Below, in pieces: positions 49,826-58,186 of a DNA stretch of 64,000 bases. Below the pieces are notes generated by a model, which had not been told where the DNA came from, ran no database searches, and saw nothing but the letters and a program-made list of their open reading frames with translations. The translations under genes and the position numbers were made by a program. Origin of the DNA: an uncultured Christensenella sp. (GTDB lineage: Bacteria > Bacillota > Clostridia > Christensenellales > Borkfalkiaceae); NCBI GenBank assembly GCA_910579525.1, contig CAJTUK010000005.1, positions 1 to 64,000 of the forward strand, read 5' to 3'. The number at the start of each line of letters is the position of its first letter. Position 1 is the first letter of the stretch.

Positions 49826-50368
49826 CTACGCGCTTATATGCGCAAGGGTTTCTATAATCAGTTTGGAAAGCAGTTTTATATCGCTTTCGCAAATTTCCCC
49901 TTCCGCGTTCGAGGTGAGAATCTCCGCCGCGCGCAGCGCTCCGTCGCCGGTCACGTCGCGCCTTATCGCCTCGGCAATCGCCGCGGCGGCGGCTTCGACC
50001 TTTTCGCTCGGTACGTAACCCTCGATAAGTGCTGCAATAACCGCTTCGGCGGGGTTTTCCACAGCCTTGTCACGCACGAACTGCTCGTATAAAACGTATA
50101 ATAACGTAGCGGAAGCTCCCACCGAAACGCCGTGCTCGAGAACGCTCGCATACTCGTCCAAAAGATAATAAAAACTCATGTTGATAAGCCCCGCATAAAC
50201 CGCGTAGTAGAGCGTTCCCACCGCGAACGGCAAAAAAGTAAACAGCTTTTTCTGCGCTCTTTTAAATATTTTTTTAATAAGCTGAACGGTCAAAGCCGTA
50301 AGCGCCGCAAGCAACAGCGTGTCGAAACCGTAAAAGGCGAACGCGTCTATTAATTTCAAAACCGTCAA
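49826..50368 (-). CDS. Membrane protein of unknown function
   Basis: 180 residues from TTG 50368, which lies 6 nt after GAAGGAG; the longer frame starting at 50404 has its start upstream of that site. Two or three membrane segments occupy residues 8-100 (LIDAFAFYGFDTLLLAALTAL, LFTFLPFAVGTLYYAVYAGL), and the C-terminal third is a soluble Ala/Glu-rich helical region. No family was recognised. Monocistronic. Confidence 0.65.
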   Translation of the reverse strand: MTVLKLIDAFAFYGFDTLLLAALTALTVQLIKKIFKRAQKKLFTFLPFAVGTLYYAVYAGLINMSFYYLLDEYASVLEHGVSVGASATLLYVLYEQFVRDKAVENPAEAVIAALIEGYVPSEKVEAAAAAIAEAIRRDVTGDGALRAAEILTSNAEGEICESDIKLLSKLIIETLAHISA

Positions 50369-50508
50369 AATAGTCTCCTTCGCGCGCGCCCGACCCGCGC
50401 GCATAAATATTTTCGTTCACCCGACGGTTATTGTTAATCTTTTCACATACGGTTGAAACGTTCCGCCGCAAAATTTTTTTTAAATTTATTCGTTCCCCTT
50501 TCACACGG

Positions 50509-50537
50509 TTGCTTCGTCCAGGTTTTTATGATATTAT
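50509..50537 (+). promoter_or_regulatory. Promoter of trmB, predicts a leaderless mRNA
   Basis: TTGCTT (50509-50514), 17 nt, TATTAT (50532-50537), then exactly 6 nt to ATG 50544, without a Shine-Dalgarno sequence. Confidence 0.65.
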
Positions 50538-50543
50538 TCTTTT

Positions 50544-51206
50544 ATGAGAATGCACAAAAAAAGCCGCCTCGAAGAACGTTTAGCCGAGTGCGGCGATATG
50601 GTAAAAATTGCCGATTTATCCGATAAAAACATGAAGCGCGCCGCGTTGACCCCCGAATATCTGCCGTTAAACGACATTTTCGGCAACGACAATCCCGTTC
50701 ACCTCGAAGTCGGTTGCGGGAAGGGCAAGTTTGTTTGCGAAATGGCGGAAGCCAACCCGCAAATTAATTTCGTCGCCGTCGAAAAGATATCAAACGTGCT
50801 CATAGAGGCGCTCGAACGCGCCCGTGCGAAGCAACTCAAAAACGTTTACTTTCTCAACTGCGCCGCCGAGGTGTTGCAAAAGTACTTTAAACAGGGTTCC
50901 GTAAGCGCGCTTTATCTTAACTTTTCAAACCCGCTTCCCAAGGAGGGGTATAAAAAGCAGAGGCTCACTCACCCCCGTTTCCTCGACATATATTCGGGGA
51001 TACTTAAAAAGGGCGGCAAAATCATACAAAAGACGGACGATTGCGATTTCTTTGCGTTCTCGCTCGAAAGTTACGCCGCGGCAGGTTTTAAAGTGCTGGA
51101 AACGTGTGAAGATTACAATGGTTCGGAAGGCGACGCCGAAACCGAGCACGAGAAAAAATTCAAGGAGCAGGGTAAGCGCATTTACCGCGCGGTTGCAGAG
51201 GTCTGA
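50544..51206 (+). CDS. trmB: tRNA (guanine-N7-)-methyltransferase
   Basis: TrmB methylates G46 in the variable loop of tRNA. The 220-residue product has the SAM motif HLEVGCGKGKFVCEMA, FVAVEKISNVLIEALERA, the LNFSNPLPKEGYKKQRLTHPRFLD motif (family: PDPWPK..H.KRRL, here with Asn-Phe-Ser-Asn replacing Phe-Pro-Asp-Pro), and EHEKKFKEQGKRIYR at the end. Good length and motif order. A second ATG two codons later is possible. The metallophosphoesterase gene begins 1 nt behind its stop. Confidence 0.92.
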   Translation: MRMHKKSRLEERLAECGDMVKIADLSDKNMKRAALTPEYLPLNDIFGNDNPVHLEVGCGKGKFVCEMAEANPQINFVAVEKISNVLIEALERARAKQLKNVYFLNCAAEVLQKYFKQGSVSALYLNFSNPLPKEGYKKQRLTHPRFLDIYSGILKKGGKIIQKTDDCDFFAFSLESYAAAGFKVLETCEDYNGSEGDAETEHEKKFKEQGKRIYRAVAEV

Positions 51207-51207
51207 T

Positions 51208-51993
51208 TTGTTATATTTATGGATTGCTTTGGGTATATTCGGGGGTATAGCGCTCGTTATCGCCTTTATTTTGCTGAATAACGGACTTATAACCGTGAGT
51301 CGCTACGGCGCGGATATAGGCGCGGGGAGCGGGCTCAAAATAGTCCAGCTTTCCGATTTGCACGGCAAATCTTTCGGGCGCGGCAATTCGAGGCTCGTCA
51401 AAAAGATAATTGCCGAAAATCCCGACGTCATAGTAATTACGGGCGATATCGTTCACGATTATAAACTCAAAGGAAGAGAAACGGCGCTCGGGCTCGTTTC
51501 TTCCCTCAAAGAGATAGCCCCCGTGCTTTATATCGCGGGCAATCATGAAATGAGAAATAAAGGCTACCGCTTTTTCCGTAAACAGCTCATTGAGGCGGGC
51601 GCGCTCGTGCTTGATGATTGCTCCGCGGATATATGCGGAGTAACCTTCGTCGGGCTCAACTGCGCGTCGCTCAAAAACGGCACGGTGGAAAGAATAAAAC
51701 CGCCCAATCCGCAAAACTGCATATTGCTTGCGCATATGCCGCAGTTTATAAAAAGCTACGCCGCCGCGGGCTTCGGTCTCGTTTTGTGCGGTCACGCACA
51801 CGGCGGGCAGTGGCGCATACCTTTTACGGGCGTGGGAATATACGCGCCGGGGCAAGGCTTATTCCCCAAACTCACATCGGGCATGCACGCGGAAGGAAAT
51901 TCTGCTATGATTATTTCCCGAGGGCTGGGCAATTCGCAATGCCCGTTGCGCCTATTCAATCCTCCCGAAATCGTGGTGGTGAATTTAAAATAA
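51208..51993 (+). CDS. Membrane-anchored metallophosphoesterase (YkuE-like)
   Basis: 261 residues from TTG 51208 behind GCAGAGGTCTGA; longer frames would lie inside trmB. An N-terminal membrane helix (3-25) is followed by a calcineurin-like phosphoesterase domain: IVQLSDLHGKSFG, DVIVITGDIVHD, YIAGNHEM, ILLAHMP and LCGHAHGGQWRIP, i.e. all metal-ligand motifs. The catalytic domain probably faces outside. YkuE-type enzymes act on lipid-linked phosphates, but the substrate is unknown. Confidence 0.9.
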   Translation: MLYLWIALGIFGGIALVIAFILLNNGLITVSRYGADIGAGSGLKIVQLSDLHGKSFGRGNSRLVKKIIAENPDVIVITGDIVHDYKLKGRETALGLVSSLKEIAPVLYIAGNHEMRNKGYRFFRKQLIEAGALVLDDCSADICGVTFVGLNCASLKNGTVERIKPPNPQNCILLAHMPQFIKSYAAAGFGLVLCGHAHGGQWRIPFTGVGIYAPGQGLFPKLTSGMHAEGNSAMIISRGLGNSQCPLRLFNPPEIVVVNLK

Positions 51994-51998
51994 AACAA

Positions 51999-52024
51999 GC
52001 CCTCCGCATTAAAGAGCGGAGGGC
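51999..52024 (+). terminator. Terminator
   Basis: GCCCTCCGC/GCGGAGGGC stem, then GTTTATTTTCTTTT. Confidence 0.82.
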
Positions 52025-52036
52025 GTTTATTTTCTT

Positions 52037-52972
52037 TTAAACAAGCAGTGCGAGCACGGATTTTATCGTGTGCAGTTTGTTTTCTCCTTGGTCGAGCACA
52101 AGGCTGTTTTTGCCGTCTATTATTTCCGCGGTGACTTCCAACCCGCGAGTGGCGGGCAACGAGTGCATAAACTGCGCGTTGTGCGCCGCGAAAGACATTA
52201 GCGAGTTGTTCACCTGATAGGGGGCGAGAACTTTTTTCTCGCCTTCGGAAATGGGTTTATGATAGTTGTAGCTGTCCGTATACACGACGTCGGCGCCGCG
52301 GACGGCTTCAACGGGGTTTTGAACAACCGTTATATTGCCGTATTGCCTTGCGTCGTCAAGGCTCTCTTTATCGAGAGGGAACTCTTCGGGTACTGCGGCG
52401 GCAACTTCCATTCCGCACTTTACTGCGCCCGTAATCAGCGAAGAAGCGTTGTTGGAACCCTTTCCTACATACGCGATTTTCAAACCTTCCAGTTTGCCCT
52501 TCTTTTCCCATACGGTATAGAGGTCGCAAAGCGTTTGAATGGGTATCGCTTTTTCGTTGGTGGAGTTTATTATCGAAATTTCGGAATAAGCGCAGAATTC
52601 CGAAAGTTCCTTTTGCGAAATGCCGCGCGTTACAAGCGCGCCCACGCCGTAGCGCGATATTACGTTAACTATATCGCGTACGTTCTCGCCCGCGCGCATA
52701 TCCTGTTGGCTGTACGGCAAATTTACGCACGTTCCGCCGAGCTGGCGTATTCCTATTTCCAACGCCGAGCGGGTGCGGAGCGACGTGTCGCCGAACAGAA
52801 GCGCCACGGTTGTGCCCAGCAAAATCCTTGTGTCCTCGTGCGCGGCGAACTTTGCTTTCATCGCCTTTGTGGCGTACAAAAATTCGAATATTTCCTCCGC
52901 GGAAAAATCGCACAGATTTACAAGATGTTTATGGTTGACCCCGTAAGAGGGAGTGTAACGGTTAATATCCAT
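52037..52972 (-). CDS. Divergent aspartate/ornithine carbamoyltransferase family protein
   Basis: Family enzymes transfer carbamoyl from carbamoyl phosphate to an amino group. The 311-residue product keeps the carbamoyl-phosphate loop as SLRTRSALEIG (64-74, usual STRTR), and the general two-domain layout. The usual HPxQ motif reads IPIQ (143-146), the ornithine-binding HCLP reads HSLP (270-273), and the SMG loop before it is SYNYHKP. So ornithine is an unlikely substrate. No arginine or pyrimidine gene is nearby. ATG 52972 follows AAGGGAAATTATTT. Confidence 0.82.
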   Translation of the reverse strand: MDINRYTPSYGVNHKHLVNLCDFSAEEIFEFLYATKAMKAKFAAHEDTRILLGTTVALLFGDTSLRTRSALEIGIRQLGGTCVNLPYSQQDMRAGENVRDIVNVISRYGVGALVTRGISQKELSEFCAYSEISIINSTNEKAIPIQTLCDLYTVWEKKGKLEGLKIAYVGKGSNNASSLITGAVKCGMEVAAAVPEEFPLDKESLDDARQYGNITVVQNPVEAVRGADVVYTDSYNYHKPISEGEKKVLAPYQVNNSLMSFAAHNAQFMHSLPATRGLEVTAEIIDGKNSLVLDQGENKLHTIKSVLALLV

Positions 52973-52988
52973 AAATAATTTCCCTTGC

Positions 52989-53037
52989 GTCCGTAACGGA
53001 CTATCTATATTATATCACGGCAAAAAATATTTTTCAA
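52989..53037 (-). promoter_or_regulatory. Promoter of the carbamoyltransferase gene, with a palindrome in the leader
   Basis: Minus strand: TTGAAA (53037-53032), 17 nt, TATAAT (53014-53009). GTCCG-TTA-CGGAC (53001-52989) follows close to the expected start site, a possible operator. The -35 overlaps the end of queH. Confidence 0.65.
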
Positions 53038-53627
53038 CCCTTTTTATTCCGTTCGCGTTCGAGTCGGGAATAAACGCACCCGCAGTAATCCTGACGGTAT
53101 AAACCGTGCTCTTTCGCAAGTTGGGTACTGCGCAGATAACCGCCCCGTTTTTTAAAATCGGAACAAAGCCATTTGTCGCCGCCGAGTCTTTTGCCCGTTT
53201 CGTTTATCGCTTCCGCGTTTTTAAGCGGGCTCACGGTCAGGGTTGTGGTAAAAAAGTCGTAATCTTTCGCAAGTTCGGCGGTCTTTTTAAGGCGCAGTTC
53301 GAAGCATTTCAAACATCTTGCGCCGCCTTCGGGCTCGTTTTCAAGCCCCTTGCAGGCGCTATAAAACTCCCGTTCGTCATGGTCGCAATCCAAAAAATCC
53401 GCCGCGCCCGTCTCGTTTAAATACCGTATTATTTCAGCCTTGCGCTTTTCGTATTCGCCGCTCTCTATGTTCGGGTTGTAAAACAATACGGTGATTTTAA
53501 CGTAATCTTTAAGCCGCTCTATACACGCCGTCGAGCACGGCGCGCAACAGCAGTGCAACAGCAGTGTTTTTCCCCGCGCGCATTCGAGCCGTTCGGTCAT
53601 AAGTTTGTCGTAGTTTACCGCGTTCAT
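53034..53627 (-). CDS. queH: Epoxyqueuosine reductase QueH
   Basis: QueH performs the last step of queuosine synthesis in tRNA. The 197-residue product has HCCCAPCS at the N-terminus, VLFYNPNI, ARCLKCFELRL and QDYCGCVYS, the Cys motifs that hold the Fe-S cluster and metal. Start ATG 53627 is 6 nt after the -10 box and has no ribosome binding site, so it is probably leaderless. The following carbamoyltransferase gene has its own promoter inside its end. Confidence 0.93.
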   Translation of the reverse strand: MNAVNYDKLMTERLECARGKTLLLHCCCAPCSTACIERLKDYVKITVLFYNPNIESGEYEKRKAEIIRYLNETGAADFLDCDHDEREFYSACKGLENEPEGGARCLKCFELRLKKTAELAKDYDFFTTTLTVSPLKNAEAINETGKRLGGDKWLCSDFKKRGGYLRSTQLAKEHGLYRQDYCGCVYSRLERERNKKG

Positions 53628-53633
53628 ATTTCG

Positions 53634-53662
53634 AGTTTATCATACTCGGCTCTACTTATCAA
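53634..53662 (-). promoter_or_regulatory. Promoter of queH, predicts a leaderless mRNA
   Basis: Minus strand: TTGATA (53662-53657), 17 nt, TAAACT (53639-53634), then exactly 6 nt to ATG. Confidence 0.6.
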
Positions 53663-53771
53663 CCGTTTGCGCTCATTTATATAGGGGCGCCGCCGCAAAA
53701 GACGAACTCAATTCGTTTGACCTTTTAAATATTTTGTGTTATTATTTTTTATATATTTGCGGAGAACTATT

Positions 53772-54989
53772 ATGTCGAGTTTAAAATTAACGGACGTAAA
53801 CAAGACCTTTCCTTCGGGCGAGAAGGCGCTTTTCAACGTCAGTCTCGAAGCGGCTGACAGAGAATTTTTAGTTATTGCCGGCGGTGAAAACAGCGGCAAG
53901 AGCACCCTGTTGCGCATAGTGGCGGGGCTGGAAGAGCCCACCTCGGGCAGTGTGTTTATAGACGGAAAAGACGTCACCGAAGCCGAACCCAAAGACAGGG
54001 ATATCGCAATGGTGTTCAAAAGCTCAACGCTTTATCCCGCGCTCAACGTCTTTGACAATATGGCTTTCGGGTTGCGGTTGCGCAAAGCTCCCGAAGCCCT
54101 CGTGCAGGAGCGCGTAAAGATAGTTTCTGAAATTTTAGGGCTCAACGACGTATTGTTCCGCAAGCCCAAAGTGCTCTCGACTGCGGCAAAGCAGCGCGTT
54201 GCGATAGGCAGAGCGGTGGTAAGGGAACCCAAACTTTACCTCTTTGACGACCCGCTTTCCGGTCTTGACGAAAAACTGCGCGCGGACATGCTCAACGTCA
54301 TAGTCAATTTGCAGGCACGTCTGGAAGGAACGTTCGTCTACACGGCTAAAAACATTTCCGAGGCGATGTCCGTAGGCACGCGCGTAGCCGTAATGAAAAA
54401 CGGATTTTTACAGCAGGTGGACACTCCAGCAAACCTTTACGATTACCCCGCTAATACTTACGTTGCGTTCTATATAGGTTCCCCCACGATAAACTTTATA
54501 AAAAAGGTGAAAATAATTTCGTTCGACGGCGGATATAAAGCGGTGGCGGGCGAAATCGAAATTACCCTGCCGGAAGCGATAGTAAACCGTTTCGAAAGTA
54601 TCGCGGAGTACGCCGACAAGGACAAGCCCGTAACCCTCGGTCTGCGCCCCGAAGACTGCAAAATAAGCTCCGGCGGCTCTTTAAAGGGCAAGGTTACCGA
54701 CGTCGTCGGCGAAGAAGAAAAGTATGCCGAAGTAGAAGTTGCCCCCGATATATCCTTGAACGTAAGTTGCGGAGAGGGCGTAAATAAAGGCGATTGCACC
54801 GAGCTTTCCGCCGATTTCGAACGTCTGTATATTTTCGACGCAAAAACTTGCCTCACGCTTTTAAAAAGAGACGGCGGTTATAAACAAACGGGGCTTCCCG
54901 ACAGCGACTTCGTTCCTTTGCCTTACGACGAAGAGGAAGAAATTTTAGAAAATTCCAAACCTAAAAAACAGCAGAAAAAAAAGAAATAA
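53772..54989 (+). CDS. MalK/UgpC-like ABC ATPase with degenerate catalytic motifs
   Basis: 405 residues from ATG 53772 behind GCGGAGAACTATT. The fold and length match MalK/MsmX-type ATPases with a C-terminal OB domain (LGLRPEDCKI). Walker A is kept (GGENSGKST, 37-45). The Q-loop Gln is Lys (K83 in VFKSSTLYP), the signature LSGGQ is LSTAAKQ (135-141), the Walker B Glu is Asp (LYLFDD, D160), and the H-loop His is Lys (K193 in VYTAKN). ATP may still bind, but hydrolysis seems unlikely. The tail is acidic, then Lys-rich (KPKKQQKKKK). No permease or binding protein lies nearby. Confidence 0.87.
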   Translation: MSSLKLTDVNKTFPSGEKALFNVSLEAADREFLVIAGGENSGKSTLLRIVAGLEEPTSGSVFIDGKDVTEAEPKDRDIAMVFKSSTLYPALNVFDNMAFGLRLRKAPEALVQERVKIVSEILGLNDVLFRKPKVLSTAAKQRVAIGRAVVREPKLYLFDDPLSGLDEKLRADMLNVIVNLQARLEGTFVYTAKNISEAMSVGTRVAVMKNGFLQQVDTPANLYDYPANTYVAFYIGSPTINFIKKVKIISFDGGYKAVAGEIEITLPEAIVNRFESIAEYADKDKPVTLGLRPEDCKISSGGSLKGKVTDVVGEEEKYAEVEVAPDISLNVSCGEGVNKGDCTELSADFERLYIFDAKTCLTLLKRDGGYKQTGLPDSDFVPLPYDEEEEILENSKPKKQQKKKK

Positions 54990-55000
54990 AAGTTTAAAAA

Positions 55001-55026
55001 ACCCCCGTATAAATTCGGGGGTTTTA
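55001..55026 (+). terminator. Terminator
   Basis: ACCCCCG/CGGGGGT stem followed by TTT. Confidence 0.82.
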
Positions 55027-55111
55027 AAAAGCCCTGCTCTGTCAATAATAGAATAAGTTACAAAAAATTTTCCGCCGTGTGCGGGAATATGCTTGATTTA
55101 ACGGGATTTTT

Positions 55112-56002
55112 ATGGAAATAATTCTCCACGCGCTGTGGGATACCTTAAAGGTTTTCCCCTTTATTTTTTTAATTTACGTTTTAATAGAAATTCTGGAGCA
55201 CCGCACGCGCCTCACGCAAAACGGAAAAATTTTGCAGGGTCCGCTGGCGCCTCTTATCGGCTCGGCTACGGGGCTTATTCCCCAGTGCGGGTTTTCGGTC
55301 ATGGCGGCAAAACTATACGACAAGGGCTTTATACGTACGGGCACGGCGCTCGCGGTATTTATCGCCACTTCCGACGAAGCTCTTATTCTGCTCATTTCCG
55401 ATATGAACGCGGCGCACGCCGTAATGCCGCTCGTTTTTATAAAACTCGTGTATTCGGTTTCCGTAGGTTACCTCGCCAACTTCATTTTGCCAAAAGAAAA
55501 GCTCGCCGATTTTTCCGGCGCGCAGGAAGTTCAGGCGCACTTTTGTTGCAGCGAGCACGAGGGCGGACTTTTAAAAGAAGAATCGGAGTTCAAAACGTTT
55601 TTCATAACGCCGCTTATCCACTCGCTTAAAATCTGGCTTTATCTTTTGATAGTCAATTTGCTTTTCGGATACGTTATCGACCTTGCCGGCGGCGAAGACG
55701 CCATAGCCGCAAACGCATTGCAGGGCGGCGCTTACGTCCAGCCGTTTATCACGGCGCTCGTCGGGCTCATACCCAGTTGCGCTTCCAGCGTAATACTTAC
55801 GGGCGCGTACACGGGCGGCGCGGTAATGTTCGGCAGTATGGTCGGAGGGCTCTGTTCCAATGCCGGGCTGGGGCTCGTGGTGCTGTTCAAAAACACTAAA
55901 AAGCTTAAAAGAAACATTCTTTTGGTGGCGGCTATGTATTTTCTCGCCGCCGCCGCGGGAATTGTAATAAACGCGATAATGATAGCCGCCGGGCTCGTTT
56001 AA
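55112..56002 (+). CDS. Putative heavy-metal or arsenic efflux permease (ArsP_2 type)
   Basis: 296-residue membrane protein with about eight to ten hydrophobic segments. Two internal repeats carry similar cores, GLIPQCGFSVMAAKLYDKG (about 49-67) and GLIPSCASSVILTGAYTGG (about 222-240), each with a Cys in the middle of a helix. This is typical of the ArsP_2 family of putative 10-TM exporters. A Cys/His-containing loop (HFCCSEHE) separates the halves. No metalloregulator is adjacent. Start ATG 55112 has a poor ribosome binding site (GGGATTTTT). Confidence 0.8.
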   Translation: MEIILHALWDTLKVFPFIFLIYVLIEILEHRTRLTQNGKILQGPLAPLIGSATGLIPQCGFSVMAAKLYDKGFIRTGTALAVFIATSDEALILLISDMNAAHAVMPLVFIKLVYSVSVGYLANFILPKEKLADFSGAQEVQAHFCCSEHEGGLLKEESEFKTFFITPLIHSLKIWLYLLIVNLLFGYVIDLAGGEDAIAANALQGGAYVQPFITALVGLIPSCASSVILTGAYTGGAVMFGSMVGGLCSNAGLGLVVLFKNTKKLKRNILLVAAMYFLAAAAGIVINAIMIAAGLV

Positions 56003-56017
56003 ATCCCCTGACAATTC

Positions 56018-56063
56018 AAAGCGCCCCGCCCGCGCGCCCTACGGCGCGCGGGCGGGGCGCTTT
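56018..56063 (+). terminator. Very long GC-rich terminator-like hairpin
   Basis: A perfect 21-bp stem (AAAGCGCCCCGCCCGCGCGCC and its complement around CTAC). The T-run is short (CTTTGTCG), so it may mainly protect the 3' end. Confidence 0.75.
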
Positions 56064-56156
56064 GTCGCACTTAATTTTTTCTACGCCGAAAAATAAGTTG
56101 AAAAAAAATTATTTATATGTTATCATATAAAAGAGTATTATAAAGGGTAAATTTTT

Positions 56157-57407
56157 ATGGCTTTAAACGTAACAAATCTCGAAGGCAACGAAATCGCCGA
56201 CGATTATACAAGACAATTCGTTCCCAAGGGCAGGTGGAGCGATACGTGGGGGATATTCAAAGGCTCGTTTTTAAAGCTCGTACTCCTTAACGTTTTCGTT
56301 CTGATAACTTTCGTGCCCGGAATCGCCGTAATTCTGTTCCGCAACTGGTACATTCTCGGTATGGGCACGGTCTATCCGTTCAATCCCGGCATTATGTTTC
56401 CGCTTTACCCCGATGTAACGGGGCTGACCGAACGTCTCACGCTTTCGGCCGATTTGTTGTTTTACGCGCTTTTGATCGCGGCGGGCTTTATAGCCGCAAT
56501 CGGAATTTCCGGCGCGGCGTATACGGTAAGGCGCCTTATTAACACTCACGGCGAGTTTTCGTTAAAGTCGTTTTTCCACGGCATAAAGGTCGGCTATTTC
56601 CACACCGTTCTTCCCGTAACCATAGCGCTCACGTTTTTATTCGCAACGTTTATTATAGGCGACTGGATGCGCTTCGTTATCGCAATAGGCGGCAATTCCG
56701 CGGGGGCGATAACCGCATACGTATTCATTATAATCGCAACCGTGCTTGTCTGCATTTATTCCGCATGGCTGTTTGCTGTAGGCACAAGCTACCGCGTGAC
56801 TTTCGCGCAGTTGTTCAAAAACGCCTTTGTGTTGATGATAGGCACGCCTATACAAACCGTTTTTATGGCAGGCTTTTCGCTCATACCCGTATGGCTCGTA
56901 ATGATAGGCGGCGTTGTGCAGATAATAGGTTTTATCGCCTTTATTTTCATAGGCTTCTCGTTTATTCTCGTAAGCTGGACGGGCTTTACGCAGTGGGCGT
57001 TCGACGCTTACGTCAACCCCAATCTCAAACCCGCAAAAGAACAGGTTGAAGAAAAGACCGTGGGGCAAACCAAAGCCGCCAAAGAAGAGAACGCAAAACA
57101 GCGCGCCCGCGAACTGCTTGCCGCGGGCAGAAGCGAACTGATCGCCAATCCCATAATGCCCATAGCGGCGGAAACTACCGTTACCGGACTGGGTAAAACG
57201 TTTAAGCGCGGAGACGTTGCGGCGGTCGCCGCAGAACGGGAAAAACTCGTGTCCGATATAGCCGCTTACGGTGAAGAGCACAAAAACGACGCCGCTTATA
57301 TCGAATACAACAAACTGTTTGCCGAGCGCGAAAAGGCTTTACAGCCCGAAACCGATAAAAAGGGCAAAAAGAAGAAAAAAATAAGTTCGGACAACCTTCT
57401 CAAATGA
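56157..57407 (+). CDS. Six-TM membrane protein with a cytoplasmic helical tail
   Basis: 416 residues. The N-terminal 40 residues are cytoplasmic. Six membrane helices lie between about 41 and 275 (LKLVLLNVFVLITFVPGIAVI, LLFYALLIAAGFIAAIGISGA, FIIIATVLVCIYSAWLFAVG and others), resembling the YesL/DUF624 layout. A long helical, charged tail ends Lys-rich (DKKGKKKKKISSDNLLK). Start ATG 56157 has only a weak site (AAGGGTAAATTTTT). It overlaps the methyltransferase by ATGA. Function unknown. Confidence 0.75.
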   Translation: MALNVTNLEGNEIADDYTRQFVPKGRWSDTWGIFKGSFLKLVLLNVFVLITFVPGIAVILFRNWYILGMGTVYPFNPGIMFPLYPDVTGLTERLTLSADLLFYALLIAAGFIAAIGISGAAYTVRRLINTHGEFSLKSFFHGIKVGYFHTVLPVTIALTFLFATFIIGDWMRFVIAIGGNSAGAITAYVFIIIATVLVCIYSAWLFAVGTSYRVTFAQLFKNAFVLMIGTPIQTVFMAGFSLIPVWLVMIGGVVQIIGFIAFIFIGFSFILVSWTGFTQWAFDAYVNPNLKPAKEQVEEKTVGQTKAAKEENAKQRARELLAAGRSELIANPIMPIAAETTVTGLGKTFKRGDVAAVAAEREKLVSDIAAYGEEHKNDAAYIEYNKLFAEREKALQPETDKKGKKKKKISSDNLLK

Positions 57408-58135
57408 GTAAGGCGTATTCCGCTATCGGCGGGGTTTTCGAATATCTCAACGACGACTGCGGCTATGAAAAATGGTCGCAGTATTTAATTGAAACGCTTT
57501 TATCCTGCGGTGTTCCTTACGGCGCCCGCGGGGTGGACGCAGGTTGCGGCAACGGCTATTTCACGCGAGCGCTTACCCGAGCGGGATTTTTCGTGACGGG
57601 TGCGGACGTCTCTCCGGAAATGCTCTCCAAGTCTGAAGAACTCTCTTTAAAAGAAGGGGTTAAACCGCAGTATATTCTGGGGGATATCGCGGCGTTGCCG
57701 TTAAATTACAAGCCTGATTTTATCACCGCAATAAACGATTGCTTCAACTATATACCGCAAAATAAGTTATTTTCGGTGTTTTCTAAACTGTATAAACAAC
57801 TCAAAAAGGGCGGCGCGCTCGTTTTTGATATAAGTTCGGAGCATAAACTCAAACATATAGTGGGGTCAAACCTGTTTGCCGAAGACAGAGGCGATATTTC
57901 TTATACGTGGTTCAACGAGCTGAAAGAAGACAGGGTAGAAATGGATATAACTATGTTTATCCGTCTTGAAAACGGTCTTTACGAGCGCCGCGACGAGTCT
58001 CAAACGCAGTATATCCACGGGGAAACGCAGGTTTTGGCTGATTTGGAGCGGGCGGGCTTCGCCGTCAGAGCGGAAGGTCATCTGGGCGGGGACAAAAACG
58101 AAAGAATAAATTTTATATGCACAAAGCACGTATAG
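57404..58135 (+). CDS. Class I SAM-dependent methyltransferase
   Basis: 243 residues with the SAM-binding motif GVDAGCGNGYFT (about 43-54), VTGADVSPEML, and the post-II motif ITAINDCFNYIPQ. Similar to small-molecule methyltransferases of the Methyltransf_11/25 type; substrate unknown. It overlaps the upstream membrane protein gene by 4 nt and precedes hslO by 51 nt. Confidence 0.88.
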   Translation: MSKAYSAIGGVFEYLNDDCGYEKWSQYLIETLLSCGVPYGARGVDAGCGNGYFTRALTRAGFFVTGADVSPEMLSKSEELSLKEGVKPQYILGDIAALPLNYKPDFITAINDCFNYIPQNKLFSVFSKLYKQLKKGGALVFDISSEHKLKHIVGSNLFAEDRGDISYTWFNELKEDRVEMDITMFIRLENGLYERRDESQTQYIHGETQVLADLERAGFAVRAEGHLGGDKNERINFICTKHV

Positions 58136-58186
58136 CGTAAAAATATTTTTCGCGCTTCGGCTATGATTACATACGGGGTAAAAATA

